Source: an uncultured Lachnospiraceae bacterium (GTDB taxonomy: Bacteria > Bacillota > Clostridia > Lachnospirales > Lachnospiraceae). Taken from it: 64,000 bases of DNA. A program made the position numbers and the translations under genes. This document shows positions 45,613 to 53,737 of the stretch, one piece after another; positions within the stretch are counted from its first letter, which is position 1, and each line of letters starts with the position of its first letter. The notes beneath the pieces are model-generated. The model worked only from the letters and a program-made list of their open reading frames with translations, was not told the origin of the DNA and made no database searches. The stretch lies in assembly GCA_945929965.1 (NCBI GenBank), contig CAMEOT010000015.1, forward strand, positions 1-64,000, read 5' to 3'.

Positions 45613-46194
45613 ATGATGAAAATCAGGGAAGCTGTTAATTGTGTGCCTGTGATTTTAGGATATTTTTTGTTAACTGAGTTTGGCAAAATGATAGAGTTTT
45701 GGATTTTCATGGCACATCAAACGGAAAGTGATTTATATGAGCAACAATGGAGTTGGATTACCATGCCGGAAAGCAGGTTCTTCCAGATCCCGGGAAGAAC
45801 AGGACTGTTGTTTGCTGCATTGATAGCGGTCTTGTTATGTATGTTAGCTCACGGGAAAGACTTTCGTGCCGGACAGTTGAAAAAAATTAAGGAAACACTA
45901 CAAATAAATTGGAGAAAAATATTGTTTCAGGCAATACTGATCGTTGGTGTAGTATTGGGAGTGGCTTATACCAGGTTCCTGGATCGCATAGCCTCTGCTA
46001 TATCCATGAAAGATATTTATTTCTATATCAGCGGAACTGGTGCACTTGCCGGAACACAGATAATTGAAAATATAGCTGAAAGGTTTTCTACTCTCGTCGC
46101 ATTTCATGAACCCGATTTGTGGACAATTCCATTTTCCTTTTTAGTATTTGAACTATTAAGAGTTTGCTTTGACTCTAAAATGACACTTACTTAA
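45613..46194 (+). CDS. Hypothetical membrane protein next to Agr-like pair
   Basis: 193 residues, not recognised. At least three hydrophobic segments: VPVILGYFLLTEFGKMIEFWIFM (about 10-33), GLLFAALIAVLLCMLA (about 60-76), ILFQAILIVGVVLGVA (about 101-116), and a C-terminal amphipathic FSFLVFELLRVCF. No AgrB cysteine/histidine signature was found. AAGGAG precedes the ATG. It lies 115 bp after the kinase gene and ends before a terminator, so it may belong to the same operon, possibly as an output or accessory sensor. Confidence 0.6.
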   Translation: MMKIREAVNCVPVILGYFLLTEFGKMIEFWIFMAHQTESDLYEQQWSWITMPESRFFQIPGRTGLLFAALIAVLLCMLAHGKDFRAGQLKKIKETLQINWRKILFQAILIVGVVLGVAYTRFLDRIASAISMKDIYFYISGTGALAGTQIIENIAERFSTLVAFHEPDLWTIPFSFLVFELLRVCFDSKMTLT

Positions 46195-46303
46195 GAGATA
46201 AATTTTTTACTCTTCCAGAAAGTGCGAAAGGTAGAAACGGGAATTATCATAAGTTATATAGCTAAGTTGGTTAAGTTGAATGAGGAATAAGAGAAGAAAA
46301 TGA

Positions 46304-46340
46304 TGAAGGGCGGACTTTGGCGGTGCCAGGGTTCGCCTTT
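46304..46340 (+). terminator. Terminator after membrane protein
   Basis: GGCGGAC and GTTCGCC arms enclose TGGC-GGT-GCCA, followed by TTTTA. Two-tier hairpin. Confidence 0.6.
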
Positions 46341-46400
46341 TATGATATAATGAGCGCAAGTGAGCCAATATGCTTGCATAATTGACGAACGGCGAATTTG

Positions 46401-46450
46401 ATCATGATCGTTGCGAAGCAACGGTAAGCACCGTAGGTGCGAATCATGAT
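46401..46450. repeat. Compact three-stem palindromic element
   Basis: Outer ATCATGAT arms (46401-46408, 46443-46450) enclose GTTGC-GAA-GCAAC and GCACC-GTA-GGTGC hairpins. It is followed by TGATATAAT, a likely extended -10 box for the next gene. Fills the 313-bp gap between 46194 and 46508. Confidence 0.5.
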
Positions 46451-46507
46451 ATAATAAAGAGAAGCAGCAAATATGAACAAAGGAACAGCAGAAGGAGAGA
46501 AAAACAA

Positions 46508-46708
46508 ATGACCGTAGTAGAAGCAATACGTGAATATGTCGATGAAACCGAAGGGCTGGAGCTCTATGAGCAGGATCCGGAAAAGGGCCTGGGAATTCTG
46601 GTAAAAGGTGACAATTCCTATATGGAAACGATCATGGATCTGACCAGATATTTCGACGATCACGATGTGGATGATGTTATTGTATTTTTCCCTAATATTG
46701 AAGCCTGA
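46508..46708 (+). CDS. Conserved-looking 66-residue acidic protein
   Basis: 66 residues, not recognised. Strongly acidic (VDETEGLELYEQDPEKGLGILVKGDNSYMETIMDLTRYFDDHDVDDVIVFFP), probably a small alpha-beta protein. GAAGGAGAG precedes ATG 46508, and the frame upstream of it runs through the palindromic element, so the short start is preferred. It lies 52 bp before the SGNH-GNAT fusion and may share its transcript. Confidence 0.6.
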   Translation: MTVVEAIREYVDETEGLELYEQDPEKGLGILVKGDNSYMETIMDLTRYFDDHDVDDVIVFFPNIEA

Positions 46709-46760
46709 CGTATTGATCCTGGATGTTTACAGACTGAAATAGAAAACGGAGAGTTAAACA

Positions 46761-47927
46761 GTGAAAAAACATATTTTGTGCATCGGAGATTCCAATACCC
46801 ACGGGCTCTGCACCGATCCGTCGGAGAGTGCCGACCACGGCAGCAGATATAATGAAGAGGAACGTTGGACCTGTCTGTTACAGAAAGCACTGGGAGAGGA
46901 ATATCTGGTCATTGAGGAAGGTTTAAGCGGCAGAACCTGTGTGTATGATGATCCGGACATGGATTCGGTAAATCTGCTACCGGTATTGCATGCCCTGTTG
47001 AACAGCCACGAGCCGTTAGACCTGCTGATCCTGATGTTAGGTACCAATGATTCCAAAGTGAAATTCAATACGGATGCGAAGAAGATCACGAAAGGCATGC
47101 AGATCCTTGTGGAAGAGGCAAAATCTGTTCCCTGCTGGGGGAAGAACGGACCGAAGATCCTGATCGTGGCGCCGGCTCCCATCAAAGAGGGTGTGATTTA
47201 TCCTGATTTTAATGAAAAAAGCGTGGAGACAACGAGGGCACTGGCAAGAGAATATGCTTTGCTGGCAGTGGCTGAGAGGGCGGATTTCTTAGATGCGGGA
47301 GGCTGTGAACTGACGAAGGCGGATCATGTGCACCTGACAGCGAAGGGCCACAGACAGATGGCAGAGCGGATGGAGACCGCCGTGCGGTACATTCTTGGGA
47401 AAACAGCACCGAAGGCAGTGGAAGAGAGGAGAGAGAGTGACGGGATGGAGGAGATCGTAACGGCAAAAGAGGCAGACCTGCCCCGGATCCTGGAGATCTA
47501 TGACATCGCCAAAGCTTACATGCGGGCAAACGGCAATCCGAACCAGTGGAACGGCGCCTATCCGGATCCGGAGACACTGCGGACAGACATTGAGAAACAG
47601 CGGCTGTACGTGTATAAAAAGGCCGGAAACATCCACGGAGTATTCATGCTTTTGCTGGAGGAGGAACCAACCTATGCCTATATTGAGGATGGCAGCTGGC
47701 GGGAGGAGACCCCTTACGGCACGATCCATCGCCTGGCAGGAGACGGGGAAGTAAGTGGCCTGTTTGCAAAATGTGTTGCTTTTTGTGAGAGCAAAGTGAA
47801 ATATCTGCGGGCCGACACCCATTTCGATAATCACACCATGCAGCACTTATTGGAGAAGAACGGCTTTGAACGCAGAGGCATTATTTACCTGAAAAACGGA
47901 GATCCACGCATCGCCTATCAGAAATAA
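46761..47927 (+). CDS. SGNH hydrolase - GNAT acetyltransferase fusion
   Basis: 388 residues with two enzymes in one chain. Residues 1-215 are an SGNH/GDSL hydrolase (arylesterase-like): ILCIGDSNTHG (nucleophile Ser), GLSGRT, LMLGTNDSK, and a C-terminal DHVHLTAKGH (Asp-x-x-His). Residues about 232-388 are a GNAT acetyltransferase: EIVTAKEADLPRILEIYDIAK, GVFMLLL, LFAKCVAFCESKVKYLRADTHFDNHTMQHLLEKNGFERRGIIY. No stop or frameshift lies between. The fusion suggests linked deacylation and acylation of one substrate, which is inference. Confidence 0.85.
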   Translation: MKKHILCIGDSNTHGLCTDPSESADHGSRYNEEERWTCLLQKALGEEYLVIEEGLSGRTCVYDDPDMDSVNLLPVLHALLNSHEPLDLLILMLGTNDSKVKFNTDAKKITKGMQILVEEAKSVPCWGKNGPKILIVAPAPIKEGVIYPDFNEKSVETTRALAREYALLAVAERADFLDAGGCELTKADHVHLTAKGHRQMAERMETAVRYILGKTAPKAVEERRESDGMEEIVTAKEADLPRILEIYDIAKAYMRANGNPNQWNGAYPDPETLRTDIEKQRLYVYKKAGNIHGVFMLLLEEEPTYAYIEDGSWREETPYGTIHRLAGDGEVSGLFAKCVAFCESKVKYLRADTHFDNHTMQHLLEKNGFERRGIIYLKNGDPRIAYQK

Positions 47928-47978
47928 TGCACAACACCTGACCGATTTCCTATGAGCAATATTCACGAAAATAATCAG

Positions 47979-48015
47979 AAACGCCGAAAGATACTGACAC
48001 TTCGGCGTTTCTTTT
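47979..48015 (+). terminator. Terminator after SGNH-GNAT gene
   Basis: AAACGCCGAA pairs with TTCGGCGTTT, then CTTTT. It lies inside the upstream extension of the CarD frame, which supports the GTG start of that gene. Confidence 0.75.
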
Positions 48016-48098
48016 GGTACAATAAGGGTATACTATTGGTAGTAAACGGAAATTGTGTTTTTAATTTTCTGTATCGGGCAGAGGAAAGGAAGGTTAAG

Positions 48099-48602
48099 GT
48101 GTTTCAGAAGGGCGAACGTGTAGTATGTGGCAGTAAGGGAGTCTGTGTGGTGGAAGAGATCACGACATTAGACATTGCGGGAGTGGATAGGAAGAGAGAG
48201 TATTATATTTTAAAACCTCTGTATCTGTCCTCCAGCACGGTATATATTCCGGTGGATACGGCGGAAGGTTCCATGCGTAAGGTGCTTGCGCACGAGGAAG
48301 CGGAGAATCTGATCCACAGGATCCCGGAGATCCCTCTGATCACCATTGCCAATGATAAACTGTTAGAGCAGGAATACAAGAATTGTTTAAAGACCAGCAG
48401 CTGCCAGGATCTGATCCGGATCATCAAGACGATCTACCTGCGGAAACGTGCCAGAGAGGAAGCGGGACGCAAGGAGACAGCAGTGGATGCCAGATATTTC
48501 CGTATTGCAGAGGATCATCTGTATGGGGAATTGGCCGTAGCTTTAGATATGTCCAGAGAAAATGTGGAAAGCTATATAAATACCTCTTTACAATCCGTGT
48601 GA
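48099..48602 (+). CDS. CarD/CdnL-family transcription regulator
   Basis: About 167 residues, the family length. The N-terminal RNA-polymerase-interacting domain (VFQKGERVVCGSKGVCVVEEITTLDIAGVDRKREYYILKPLYLSSSTVYIPVD) is followed by a helical C-terminal DNA-binding domain with LRKRAREEAGRKETAVDARYFRIAEDHLYGELAVALDM. CarD proteins stabilise the open promoter complex, mainly for rRNA and growth genes. GTG 48099 has AAGGAAGG just upstream; the longer ATG frame at 47952 is split by a terminator. Confidence 0.85.
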   Translation: MFQKGERVVCGSKGVCVVEEITTLDIAGVDRKREYYILKPLYLSSSTVYIPVDTAEGSMRKVLAHEEAENLIHRIPEIPLITIANDKLLEQEYKNCLKTSSCQDLIRIIKTIYLRKRAREEAGRKETAVDARYFRIAEDHLYGELAVALDMSRENVESYINTSLQSV

Positions 48603-48624
48603 AAAGGTCTATGATATCAACATA

Positions 48625-48897
48625 AGTCCTAAAGCAACAGATTTTAAGATCAGAAAACGTTGAAGAGAAGAGTAGGAAGCATAGAAAGGCACCAGAGAGA
48701 ACCGCCCTGTTATTAGGAATAGGAGCTGTGAGCGGTTTTGCCGGATGCGGACGAAGACCATCTCCGAGTGGCTTTAATACAGCCCGGCAGCTCCCGTTAT
48801 GAGTAAATGAGTGGCAGTTATTTTTAATAAAATAATTGCAATCAGGGTGGAACCGCGTGTGATACGTCCCTTGCAGATTGTTGCAAGGGACTTTTTT
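48625..48897 (+). ncRNA. T-box leader of thrS
   Basis: Contains the AGTAGGAAGC and AGAGAGAACC conserved blocks, a likely specifier ACC (Thr) at 48757-48759, the T-box AGGGTGGAACCGCG (48844-48857), and a terminator GTCCCTTGCA/TGCAAGGGAC with T-run (48866-48897). Uncharged tRNA-Thr is expected to switch off termination and raise thrS expression. Confidence 0.9.
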
Positions 48898-48918
48898 GTG
48901 ACTTTTCAGCAAAACTCC

Positions 48919-48958
48919 GAAAGAGCGATTTCGCGAATGGAGGTTCTGAATAGTTTAG
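48919..48958. repeat. Half of the GAAAGAGCGATTT...CTGAATAGTT repeat
   Basis: GAAAGAGCGATTTCGCGAA followed by CTGAATAGTT closely matches 51549-51580. It lies between the T-box terminator and thrS. Confidence 0.4.
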
Positions 48959-48982
48959 AAAACAACAAAAAGGAGAACGAAA

Positions 48983-50746
48983 ATGGTAAATTTTAAGGAA
49001 GACGAAAGACTGTCAACTCTCAATCATTCCTGCGCCCATGTCATGGCACAGGCAGTAAAGCATCTGTACCCTCATGCAAAATTCTGGGTAGGACCTGTGG
49101 TAAAGGAAGGATTCTATTATGATATCGATCTCGGCAACGATGTGGTCAACGATGAAGTGATCGCTGCCATCGAAAAAGAGATGAAGAAGATCTGCAAGGA
49201 AGGCAAGAAGATCTACAGAAGAGAAGTCTCCAAGGCAGAAGCGATGGAAATGTTCAAGGACGATATGTACAAGCTGGACCTGATCAGCAATCTGGAAGAC
49301 GGCAACATCACAGTATACGATCAGGGAGATTTCACCGATCTGTGCCGTGGACCTCACGTAGACAACACCAAGCTGTGCAAGAACTTCAAGCTGGTAAAAC
49401 ACTCCGGCGTATACTGGAAGGGCGATGCCAGCAACCACGTAATGCAGCGTATCTACGGTGTCTGCTTCCCTACCGCGGAGGAGCTGGAAGCACATTTGAA
49501 GGAGTTAGAAGAGGCCAAAGAGCGTGACCACAGAAAGATCGGCAAGGAGATGGAGCTGTTCATGTCCGATGATCTGGTAGGCCGTGGACTTCCTATGTTC
49601 CTTCCTAAGGGTTACACCGTATGGCAGGAGCTGGAGAATTATATTAAGGATAAAGAGAGAAGACTGGGATATCTGCACGTTATGACTCCCTGTGTCGGTA
49701 CTGTAAATCTGTACAAGACCTCCGGTCACTGGGATCACTACAAGGAGAACATGTTCCCTCCCATGGAAGTAGAAGGCGAGTCCTTTGTACTGCGTCCCAT
49801 GAACTGCCCTCACCATATGATGATCTACGCTAACACACAGCACTCCTACAAGGATCTGCCCATCCGTATCGGTGAGATCGCGCATGACTTCCGTTTTGAA
49901 GCCAGTGGTACCCTGAAGGGTATCGAGAGAGGCAGACATTTCTGCCAGAACGACGCCCATCTGTTCGTAACACCGGAGCAGATCGAGTCCGAGTTCTCCA
50001 AGGTAGTAGATCTGATCTTCAATACCTACAAGGATTTCGGTATTACCGATTACAGATGTGTCCTGTCCCTGAGAGATCCGGAGGACAAGGTAAAATATCA
50101 CGATGACGACGAAATGTGGAACAATGCAGAGGACGCTCTGCGCAAAGTTCTGAACGACCTGGGCATTGAGTACACCGAGGAGATCGGTGAGGCTGCATTC
50201 TACGGACCGAAGCTGGATGTTAATGTAAAGCCTGCGGTAGGTAACGAGTACACCTTGTCCACCTGCCAGCTGGATTTCTGCCTGCCCGCTAAGTTTAATC
50301 TGACCTATGTGGACAAGGATGGACAGAAGAAGACTCCCGTGGTCCTTCACAGAGCAATCTTAGGATCTCTGGACAGATTCATGGCTTATATTCTGGAGGA
50401 GACCAAGGGTAACCTGCCTCTGTGGCTTGCTCCCGTACAGGCAATGATCCTGCCGGTCAAGAACGACGATGAAGAGCTGAACACTTATGCCCATGATCTG
50501 TACGGTTATCTGCTGGACAATAACATCAGAGCAGATATCGATGAGAGAGCAGAGAAGCTGGGCTACCGTGTAAGAGAAGCACAGGTGAAGAAGATCCCTT
50601 ACCTGATCATCTTAGGAAAGCAGGAAGCACAGGACGGCACCGTAAGCTATCGTCTGCATGGACAGCAGAATACCACTACGGTATCCAAGGATGAATTCCT
50701 GGCTATGTTAAAGGATGAGATCGCAACCAAGAAGCTGAGCAAGTAA
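48983..50746 (+). CDS. thrS: Threonyl-tRNA synthetase lacking the TGS domain
   Basis: 587 residues, about 55 shorter than the typical enzyme because the N-terminal TGS domain is absent; the protein starts at the editing domain (LNHSCAHVMAQAVKHLYPHAKFWVGP). The class II core is complete: VLRPMNCPHHMMIY, GRHFCQNDAHLF and the motif 3 block HRAILGSLDRFM, followed by the anticodon-binding domain (ALAPVQ-type PVQAMILPVKNDD). AAAAAGGAG precedes the ATG. TGS-less ThrRS is known in some Clostridia. Expression is T-box-controlled. Confidence 0.95.
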   Translation: MVNFKEDERLSTLNHSCAHVMAQAVKHLYPHAKFWVGPVVKEGFYYDIDLGNDVVNDEVIAAIEKEMKKICKEGKKIYRREVSKAEAMEMFKDDMYKLDLISNLEDGNITVYDQGDFTDLCRGPHVDNTKLCKNFKLVKHSGVYWKGDASNHVMQRIYGVCFPTAEELEAHLKELEEAKERDHRKIGKEMELFMSDDLVGRGLPMFLPKGYTVWQELENYIKDKERRLGYLHVMTPCVGTVNLYKTSGHWDHYKENMFPPMEVEGESFVLRPMNCPHHMMIYANTQHSYKDLPIRIGEIAHDFRFEASGTLKGIERGRHFCQNDAHLFVTPEQIESEFSKVVDLIFNTYKDFGITDYRCVLSLRDPEDKVKYHDDDEMWNNAEDALRKVLNDLGIEYTEEIGEAAFYGPKLDVNVKPAVGNEYTLSTCQLDFCLPAKFNLTYVDKDGQKKTPVVLHRAILGSLDRFMAYILEETKGNLPLWLAPVQAMILPVKNDDEELNTYAHDLYGYLLDNNIRADIDERAEKLGYRVREAQVKKIPYLIILGKQEAQDGTVSYRLHGQQNTTTVSKDEFLAMLKDEIATKKLSK

Positions 50747-50781
50747 GCTGATTGCCGGATAAAATCAAGTAGGAAAATATG

Positions 50782-50829
50782 AAAATCGCCGTTTCCTTAT
50801 AAAAATAGAAAGGGAGACGGCGATTTTTT
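50782..50829. terminator. Bidirectional terminator, thrS / methyltransferase
   Basis: AAAATCGCCGT pairs with ACGGCGATTTT with further internal pairing, and has T/A tracts on both sides between convergent genes. Confidence 0.8.
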
Positions 50830-50860
50830 GAATGGTATGACAAGAAACAGTATTTCGATA

Positions 50861-51502
50861 TTAGTTTTTACGAGCAACGAGATGGGCACGCATTTTTGCC
50901 TGTGCCTTGAAAGAAACCACTTCAAAACCGGCAGTTTCCGCAAACTTTTTAAATTCGGCACCGGAATACAGTCTGACATCTCCGTGACCGCACAGATGGG
51001 CTAAAGGCATCTCGATATGATTGCACAGCCACAGAAGCACTTTGGATTTCGTGGTGTAGTCCCGCAGGATCAGACGGCCGTTCTTTTTCAGAACCCTGTA
51101 GGCGTTATTGAAAAAGTCCTGAGGATTCGGATAGTGATGGAAGCTGTTGGAAGAGATGATTGCATCGAAGGTGTCCTCAGGGAATGGAATGTTCTCGCAG
51201 TCTCCCACGACGAAGTTGGTATTCGACAGGTTCTTGGCCTGGGCTACGCGGATCATTTCCGGGGTCAGATCCAGTCCGGTGTAATGTTTGTCGGGATATT
51301 TTTCATGTAACAGTTCGATCACGGGACCGGTGCCGCAGCCACAGTCCAGAACAGAGTCAAAGGGCTCTTTTTCCAGTTCTTCCAAAAGATAAGGATAATC
51401 ATCTTTACACATTTCATAAATGCCGGAGTGACCGCTGTCGTAGACTTTGGCGGCCTCGGTGAATTCTTTGACGGAGAGTGCTTTATATTCTTCGGATGTC
51501 AT
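50861..51502 (-). CDS. Class I SAM-dependent methyltransferase
   Basis: 213 residues of the UbiE/Methyltransf_11 type. VLDCGCGTGPVIELL is SAM motif I (about 57-71), HYTGLDLTPEMI is the ribose-binding loop, and FDAIISSNSFHHYPNPQDFFNNAYRVLKKNGRLILRDY are motifs IV-VI. The N-terminus (EFTEAAKVYDSGHSGIYEMCKDDYPYLLEEL) is typical of small-molecule methyltransferases found in gut Clostridia. A GGAGGA ribosome site precedes the ATG. A GTTAG-N6-CTAAC operator sits 120-135 bp upstream. Confidence 0.87.
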   Translation of the reverse strand: MTSEEYKALSVKEFTEAAKVYDSGHSGIYEMCKDDYPYLLEELEKEPFDSVLDCGCGTGPVIELLHEKYPDKHYTGLDLTPEMIRVAQAKNLSNTNFVVGDCENIPFPEDTFDAIISSNSFHHYPNPQDFFNNAYRVLKKNGRLILRDYTTKSKVLLWLCNHIEMPLAHLCGHGDVRLYSGAEFKKFAETAGFEVVSFKAQAKMRAHLVARKN

Positions 51503-51527
51503 TGGAAATCCTCCTGTTAAAAATATT

Positions 51528-51585
51528 TTGTAACGATTCAGAAACTATGAAAGAGCGATTTTGTGAAGGGGCTGAATAGTTACAA
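51528..51585. repeat. Palindromic element with TTGTAACGATTCAG / CTGAATAGTTACAA ends
   Basis: 14-bp terminal inverted arms with one mismatch around a core GAAAGAGCGATTTTGTGAA. A related element of 96 bp lies at 53738-53833. Confidence 0.55.
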
Positions 51586-51621
51586 TTTTTTAATTATTAA
51601 GTGTATGAATAAAAACAAATA

Positions 51622-51637
51622 GTTAGTCAAAACTAAC
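51622..51637 (-). promoter_or_regulatory. GTTAG-N6-CTAAC operator of methyltransferase
   Basis: GTTAG-TCAAAA-CTAAC overlaps a minus-strand TTGACT (51625-51630), a candidate -35 box. Same layout as 17206-17221. The rest of the 51503-51822 gap contains the palindromic repeat and AT-rich DNA with no gene. Confidence 0.55.
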
Positions 51638-51822
51638 AATGAAAATATAGCACACATTCCATAAAAAATCCAGGAGAAGGCATAAGTTTTTCAAATCTGC
51701 ACAGACTATCCATGACGCGTGGCGGGACTGCATCGGCTCTTTTGCCGCGTGTCCTCTTTTAAAATTTTAAAATCAAAAAAGAAGACGAGAAGCCGCAGAA
51801 AGCGGCAGAAGGTGAGGGAGAC

Positions 51823-52143
51823 ATGGCAGATTTGAAATGTGTTGTGGAAAATTGTACCTATAATAAGGATTGTATGTGCAGCAAGGGTGATATCATGGTG
51901 GGAGGCAAGCATGCCTGCGACTGTGACGGAACCTGCTGTGAAAGCTTTGCGCAGAAGAGAGAGGGGCGGGATTCTTTCAGCAGCTCTCTGTCTCATCCAA
52001 GCCATACGATCAGCATCGATTGTGAGGCGGTAAAGTGCATCTATAACAGTAATTATAAGTGTGTGGCGGATCATGTAGATATCAAGGGCTGCGGAGCCAG
52101 CGACTGCAGAGAGACCGCCTGCGCTACTTTTTCGGAAAAGTAA
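51823..52143 (+). CDS. DUF1540 double-domain cysteine-rich protein
   Basis: 106 residues made of two DUF1540 modules: CVVENCTYNKDCMCSKGDIMVGGKHACDCDGTCCESF and CEAVKCIYNSNYKCVADHVDIKGCGASDCRETACATF. The Cys spacing implies metal or disulfide stabilisation. The family is common in clostridia and of unknown function. The start ATG is preceded by GGTGAGGGAG. It lies between two non-operonic genes and has no clear partner. Confidence 0.85.
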   Translation: MADLKCVVENCTYNKDCMCSKGDIMVGGKHACDCDGTCCESFAQKREGRDSFSSSLSHPSHTISIDCEAVKCIYNSNYKCVADHVDIKGCGASDCRETACATFSEK

Positions 52144-52285
52144 ATCAGTATTCCGGCTTGACAAATGTCCCGAAACTGCGGATAATAAAGCAGGTAACCG
52201 GATTCGGCGGGAGACCGCCGGTACATAGATTCCAGGATAAAACTAGAAAATAAAAAATGGGAAATAAAAAATATCAGAAACGGGG

Positions 52286-52522
52286 TTGACATCAGGAAAA
52301 CTTCGTGGTATTCTATTTAAGCGTGTGAAGAACACAACACAACAAGCAGAGTATCCACTCTCACCTTACGGCGCAGGCTGGTAAGCGTTCAGATTTTTTC
52401 ATAGACAGAGAACTTGTTTGAAATTTGTTTGAATGAGTGCAGTCCGTGAAGGGAACAGGTGGATAGTTATGCTATCTGCTTTTTTTATTGTTTTACACAT
52501 TTTCTTATGGAGGTACACAACC
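52286..52522 (+). promoter_or_regulatory. infC promoter and attenuating leader (L20-leader type)
   Basis: TTGACA (52286-52291), 17-bp spacer, TATTCT (52309-52314). A ~200-nt leader follows with an intrinsic terminator (GGTGGATAG/CTATCTGC then TTTTTTT, 52458-52489) well before infC. This matches ribosomal-protein-L20 leaders that repress infC-rpmI-rplT; the specific family is inferred from position. Confidence 0.7.
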
Positions 52523-53029
52523 ATTAGCGATTTAATGATTAATGAACAGATCAGAGACAAAGAAGTACGACTGATTGGAGAAGATGGAGAACAGCTCGGA
52601 ATCGTTTCTTCCAGAGATGCCCTGAAGATGGCAGAGGAAGCCGGACTCGACCTGGTGAAGATTGCTCCTACGGCAAAGCCTCCTGTTTGTAAGATCGTGG
52701 ATTACGGTAAGTACAAATACGAGCAGGTGAGAAAAGAGAAGGAAGCAAAGAAGAAGCAGAAGGTCATCGATATCAAGGAGATCAGACTTTCCCCCAACAT
52801 CGATACCAACGATCTGAACACTAAGATCGGTGCAGCCAGAAAGTTCCTGACCAAGGGAGACAGAGTGAAGATCACTTTGAGATTCCGCGGCAGAGAGATG
52901 GCACACATGAACAACAGCAAGCATATCTTAGATGATATCGCACAGAGTCTGTCCGATATTGCGGTAGTGGAAAAAGCTCCCAAGGTAGAAGGCAGAAGCA
53001 TGACAATGTTTTTAACTGAGAAGCGTTAA
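52523..53029 (+). CDS. infC: Translation initiation factor IF-3 (AUU start)
   Basis: 168 residues from ATT 52523. GGAGGT (52509-52514) is 8 bases upstream of that ATT, whereas the first in-frame ATG (52535) is 20 bases away, so the rare AUU start is clear. AUU starts make IF-3 autoregulated in other bacteria, because IF-3 rejects non-AUG starts. The protein begins SDLMINEQIRDKEVRLIGEDGEQLGI and has the linker KYEQVRKEKEAKKKQK and C-domain IRLSPNIDTNDLNTKI, all standard. First gene of infC-rpmI-rplT. Confidence 0.93.
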   Translation: MSDLMINEQIRDKEVRLIGEDGEQLGIVSSRDALKMAEEAGLDLVKIAPTAKPPVCKIVDYGKYKYEQVRKEKEAKKKQKVIDIKEIRLSPNIDTNDLNTKIGAARKFLTKGDRVKITLRFRGREMAHMNNSKHILDDIAQSLSDIAVVEKAPKVEGRSMTMFLTEKR

Positions 53030-53095
53030 TTCGTACAGTTAAAAAGTGTCGGATTCCGACACGATAGATTAAGTAAAGTTTAGGAGGAACTCGTT

Positions 53096-53293
53096 ATGCC
53101 CAAAATGAAGACAAGCAGAGCAGCAGCTAAGCGCTTTAAAACAACAGGAACCGGTAAGTTAAAGAGATCTAAAGCTTACAAGAGCCATATCTTAACCAAG
53201 AAGTCTACTAAGAGAAAACGTAATCTGAGAAAGCCTGCAATTACGGATGCAACTAATGTTAAGAATATGAAGAAGATTTTACCTTATTTATAA
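53096..53293 (+). CDS. rpmI: 50S ribosomal protein L35
   Basis: 65 residues, rich in Lys and Arg: [45 protein letters not shown] is the full L35 signature. AGGAGG precedes the ATG. It is 66 bp after infC and 23 bp before rplT. Confidence 0.97.
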   Translation: MPKMKTSRAAAKRFKTTGTGKLKRSKAYKSHILTKKSTKRKRNLRKPAITDATNVKNMKKILPYL

Positions 53294-53316
53294 TTCAGGC
53301 GAGGAGGAAATAAGAC

Positions 53317-53673
53317 ATGGCAAGAATTAAAGGTGGCTTAAATGCCAAAAAGAAGCACAATAGAGTATTAAAGCTTGCAAAGGGCTACAGAGGCGCAAGA
53401 AGCAAGCAGTATAGAGTAGCAAAGCAGTCTGTTATGAGCGCTCTGACCAGCTCTTATGCAGGTAGAAAAGAGAGAAAGCGTCAGTTCAGACAGCTGTGGA
53501 TCGCTCGTATCAATGCAGCAGCCAGAATGAACGGTTTATCTTACAGCAAGTTCATGTACGGTCTGAAGCTTGCAGGCGTTGATATGAACAGAAAGATGCT
53601 GGCAGACCTGGCAGTTAACGATGCAGAAGGTTTCAAGACCCTTGCTGAGCTGGCTAAGTCCAAGATCGCGTAA
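53317..53673 (+). CDS. rplT: 50S ribosomal protein L20
   Basis: 118 residues, family length: [36 protein letters not shown], then [26 protein letters not shown]20 binds 23S rRNA early in assembly and represses its own operon by binding the leader. AGGAGG precedes the ATG. A strong terminator follows. Confidence 0.97.
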   Translation: MARIKGGLNAKKKHNRVLKLAKGYRGARSKQYRVAKQSVMSALTSSYAGRKERKRQFRQLWIARINAAARMNGLSYSKFMYGLKLAGVDMNRKMLADLAVNDAEGFKTLAELAKSKIA

Positions 53674-53688
53674 ATAATAGCAACTGTT

Positions 53689-53736
53689 AAGGCTGGACAC
53701 ATTATCTTCGGATGGTGCGGACAGCCTTTCTTTTTT
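53689..53736 (+). terminator. infC-rpmI-rplT terminator
   Basis: AAGGCTG and CAGCCTT arms with inner CAC/GTG pairing, followed by TTTTTT. Confidence 0.75.
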
Positions 53737-53737
53737 G

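Noticed and set aside
47952-48098. 49-residue extension of the CarD protein
   Set aside because: It crosses a terminator; the GTG start has a good ribosome site and gives the usual family length.
49505-50350. 281-residue minus-strand frame inside thrS
   Set aside because: It is an open frame opposite a conserved synthetase with no ribosome site and no recognisable domain.
51706-52164. 152-residue minus-strand frame opposite DUF1540
   Set aside because: DUF1540 cysteine pattern on the plus strand is decisive.
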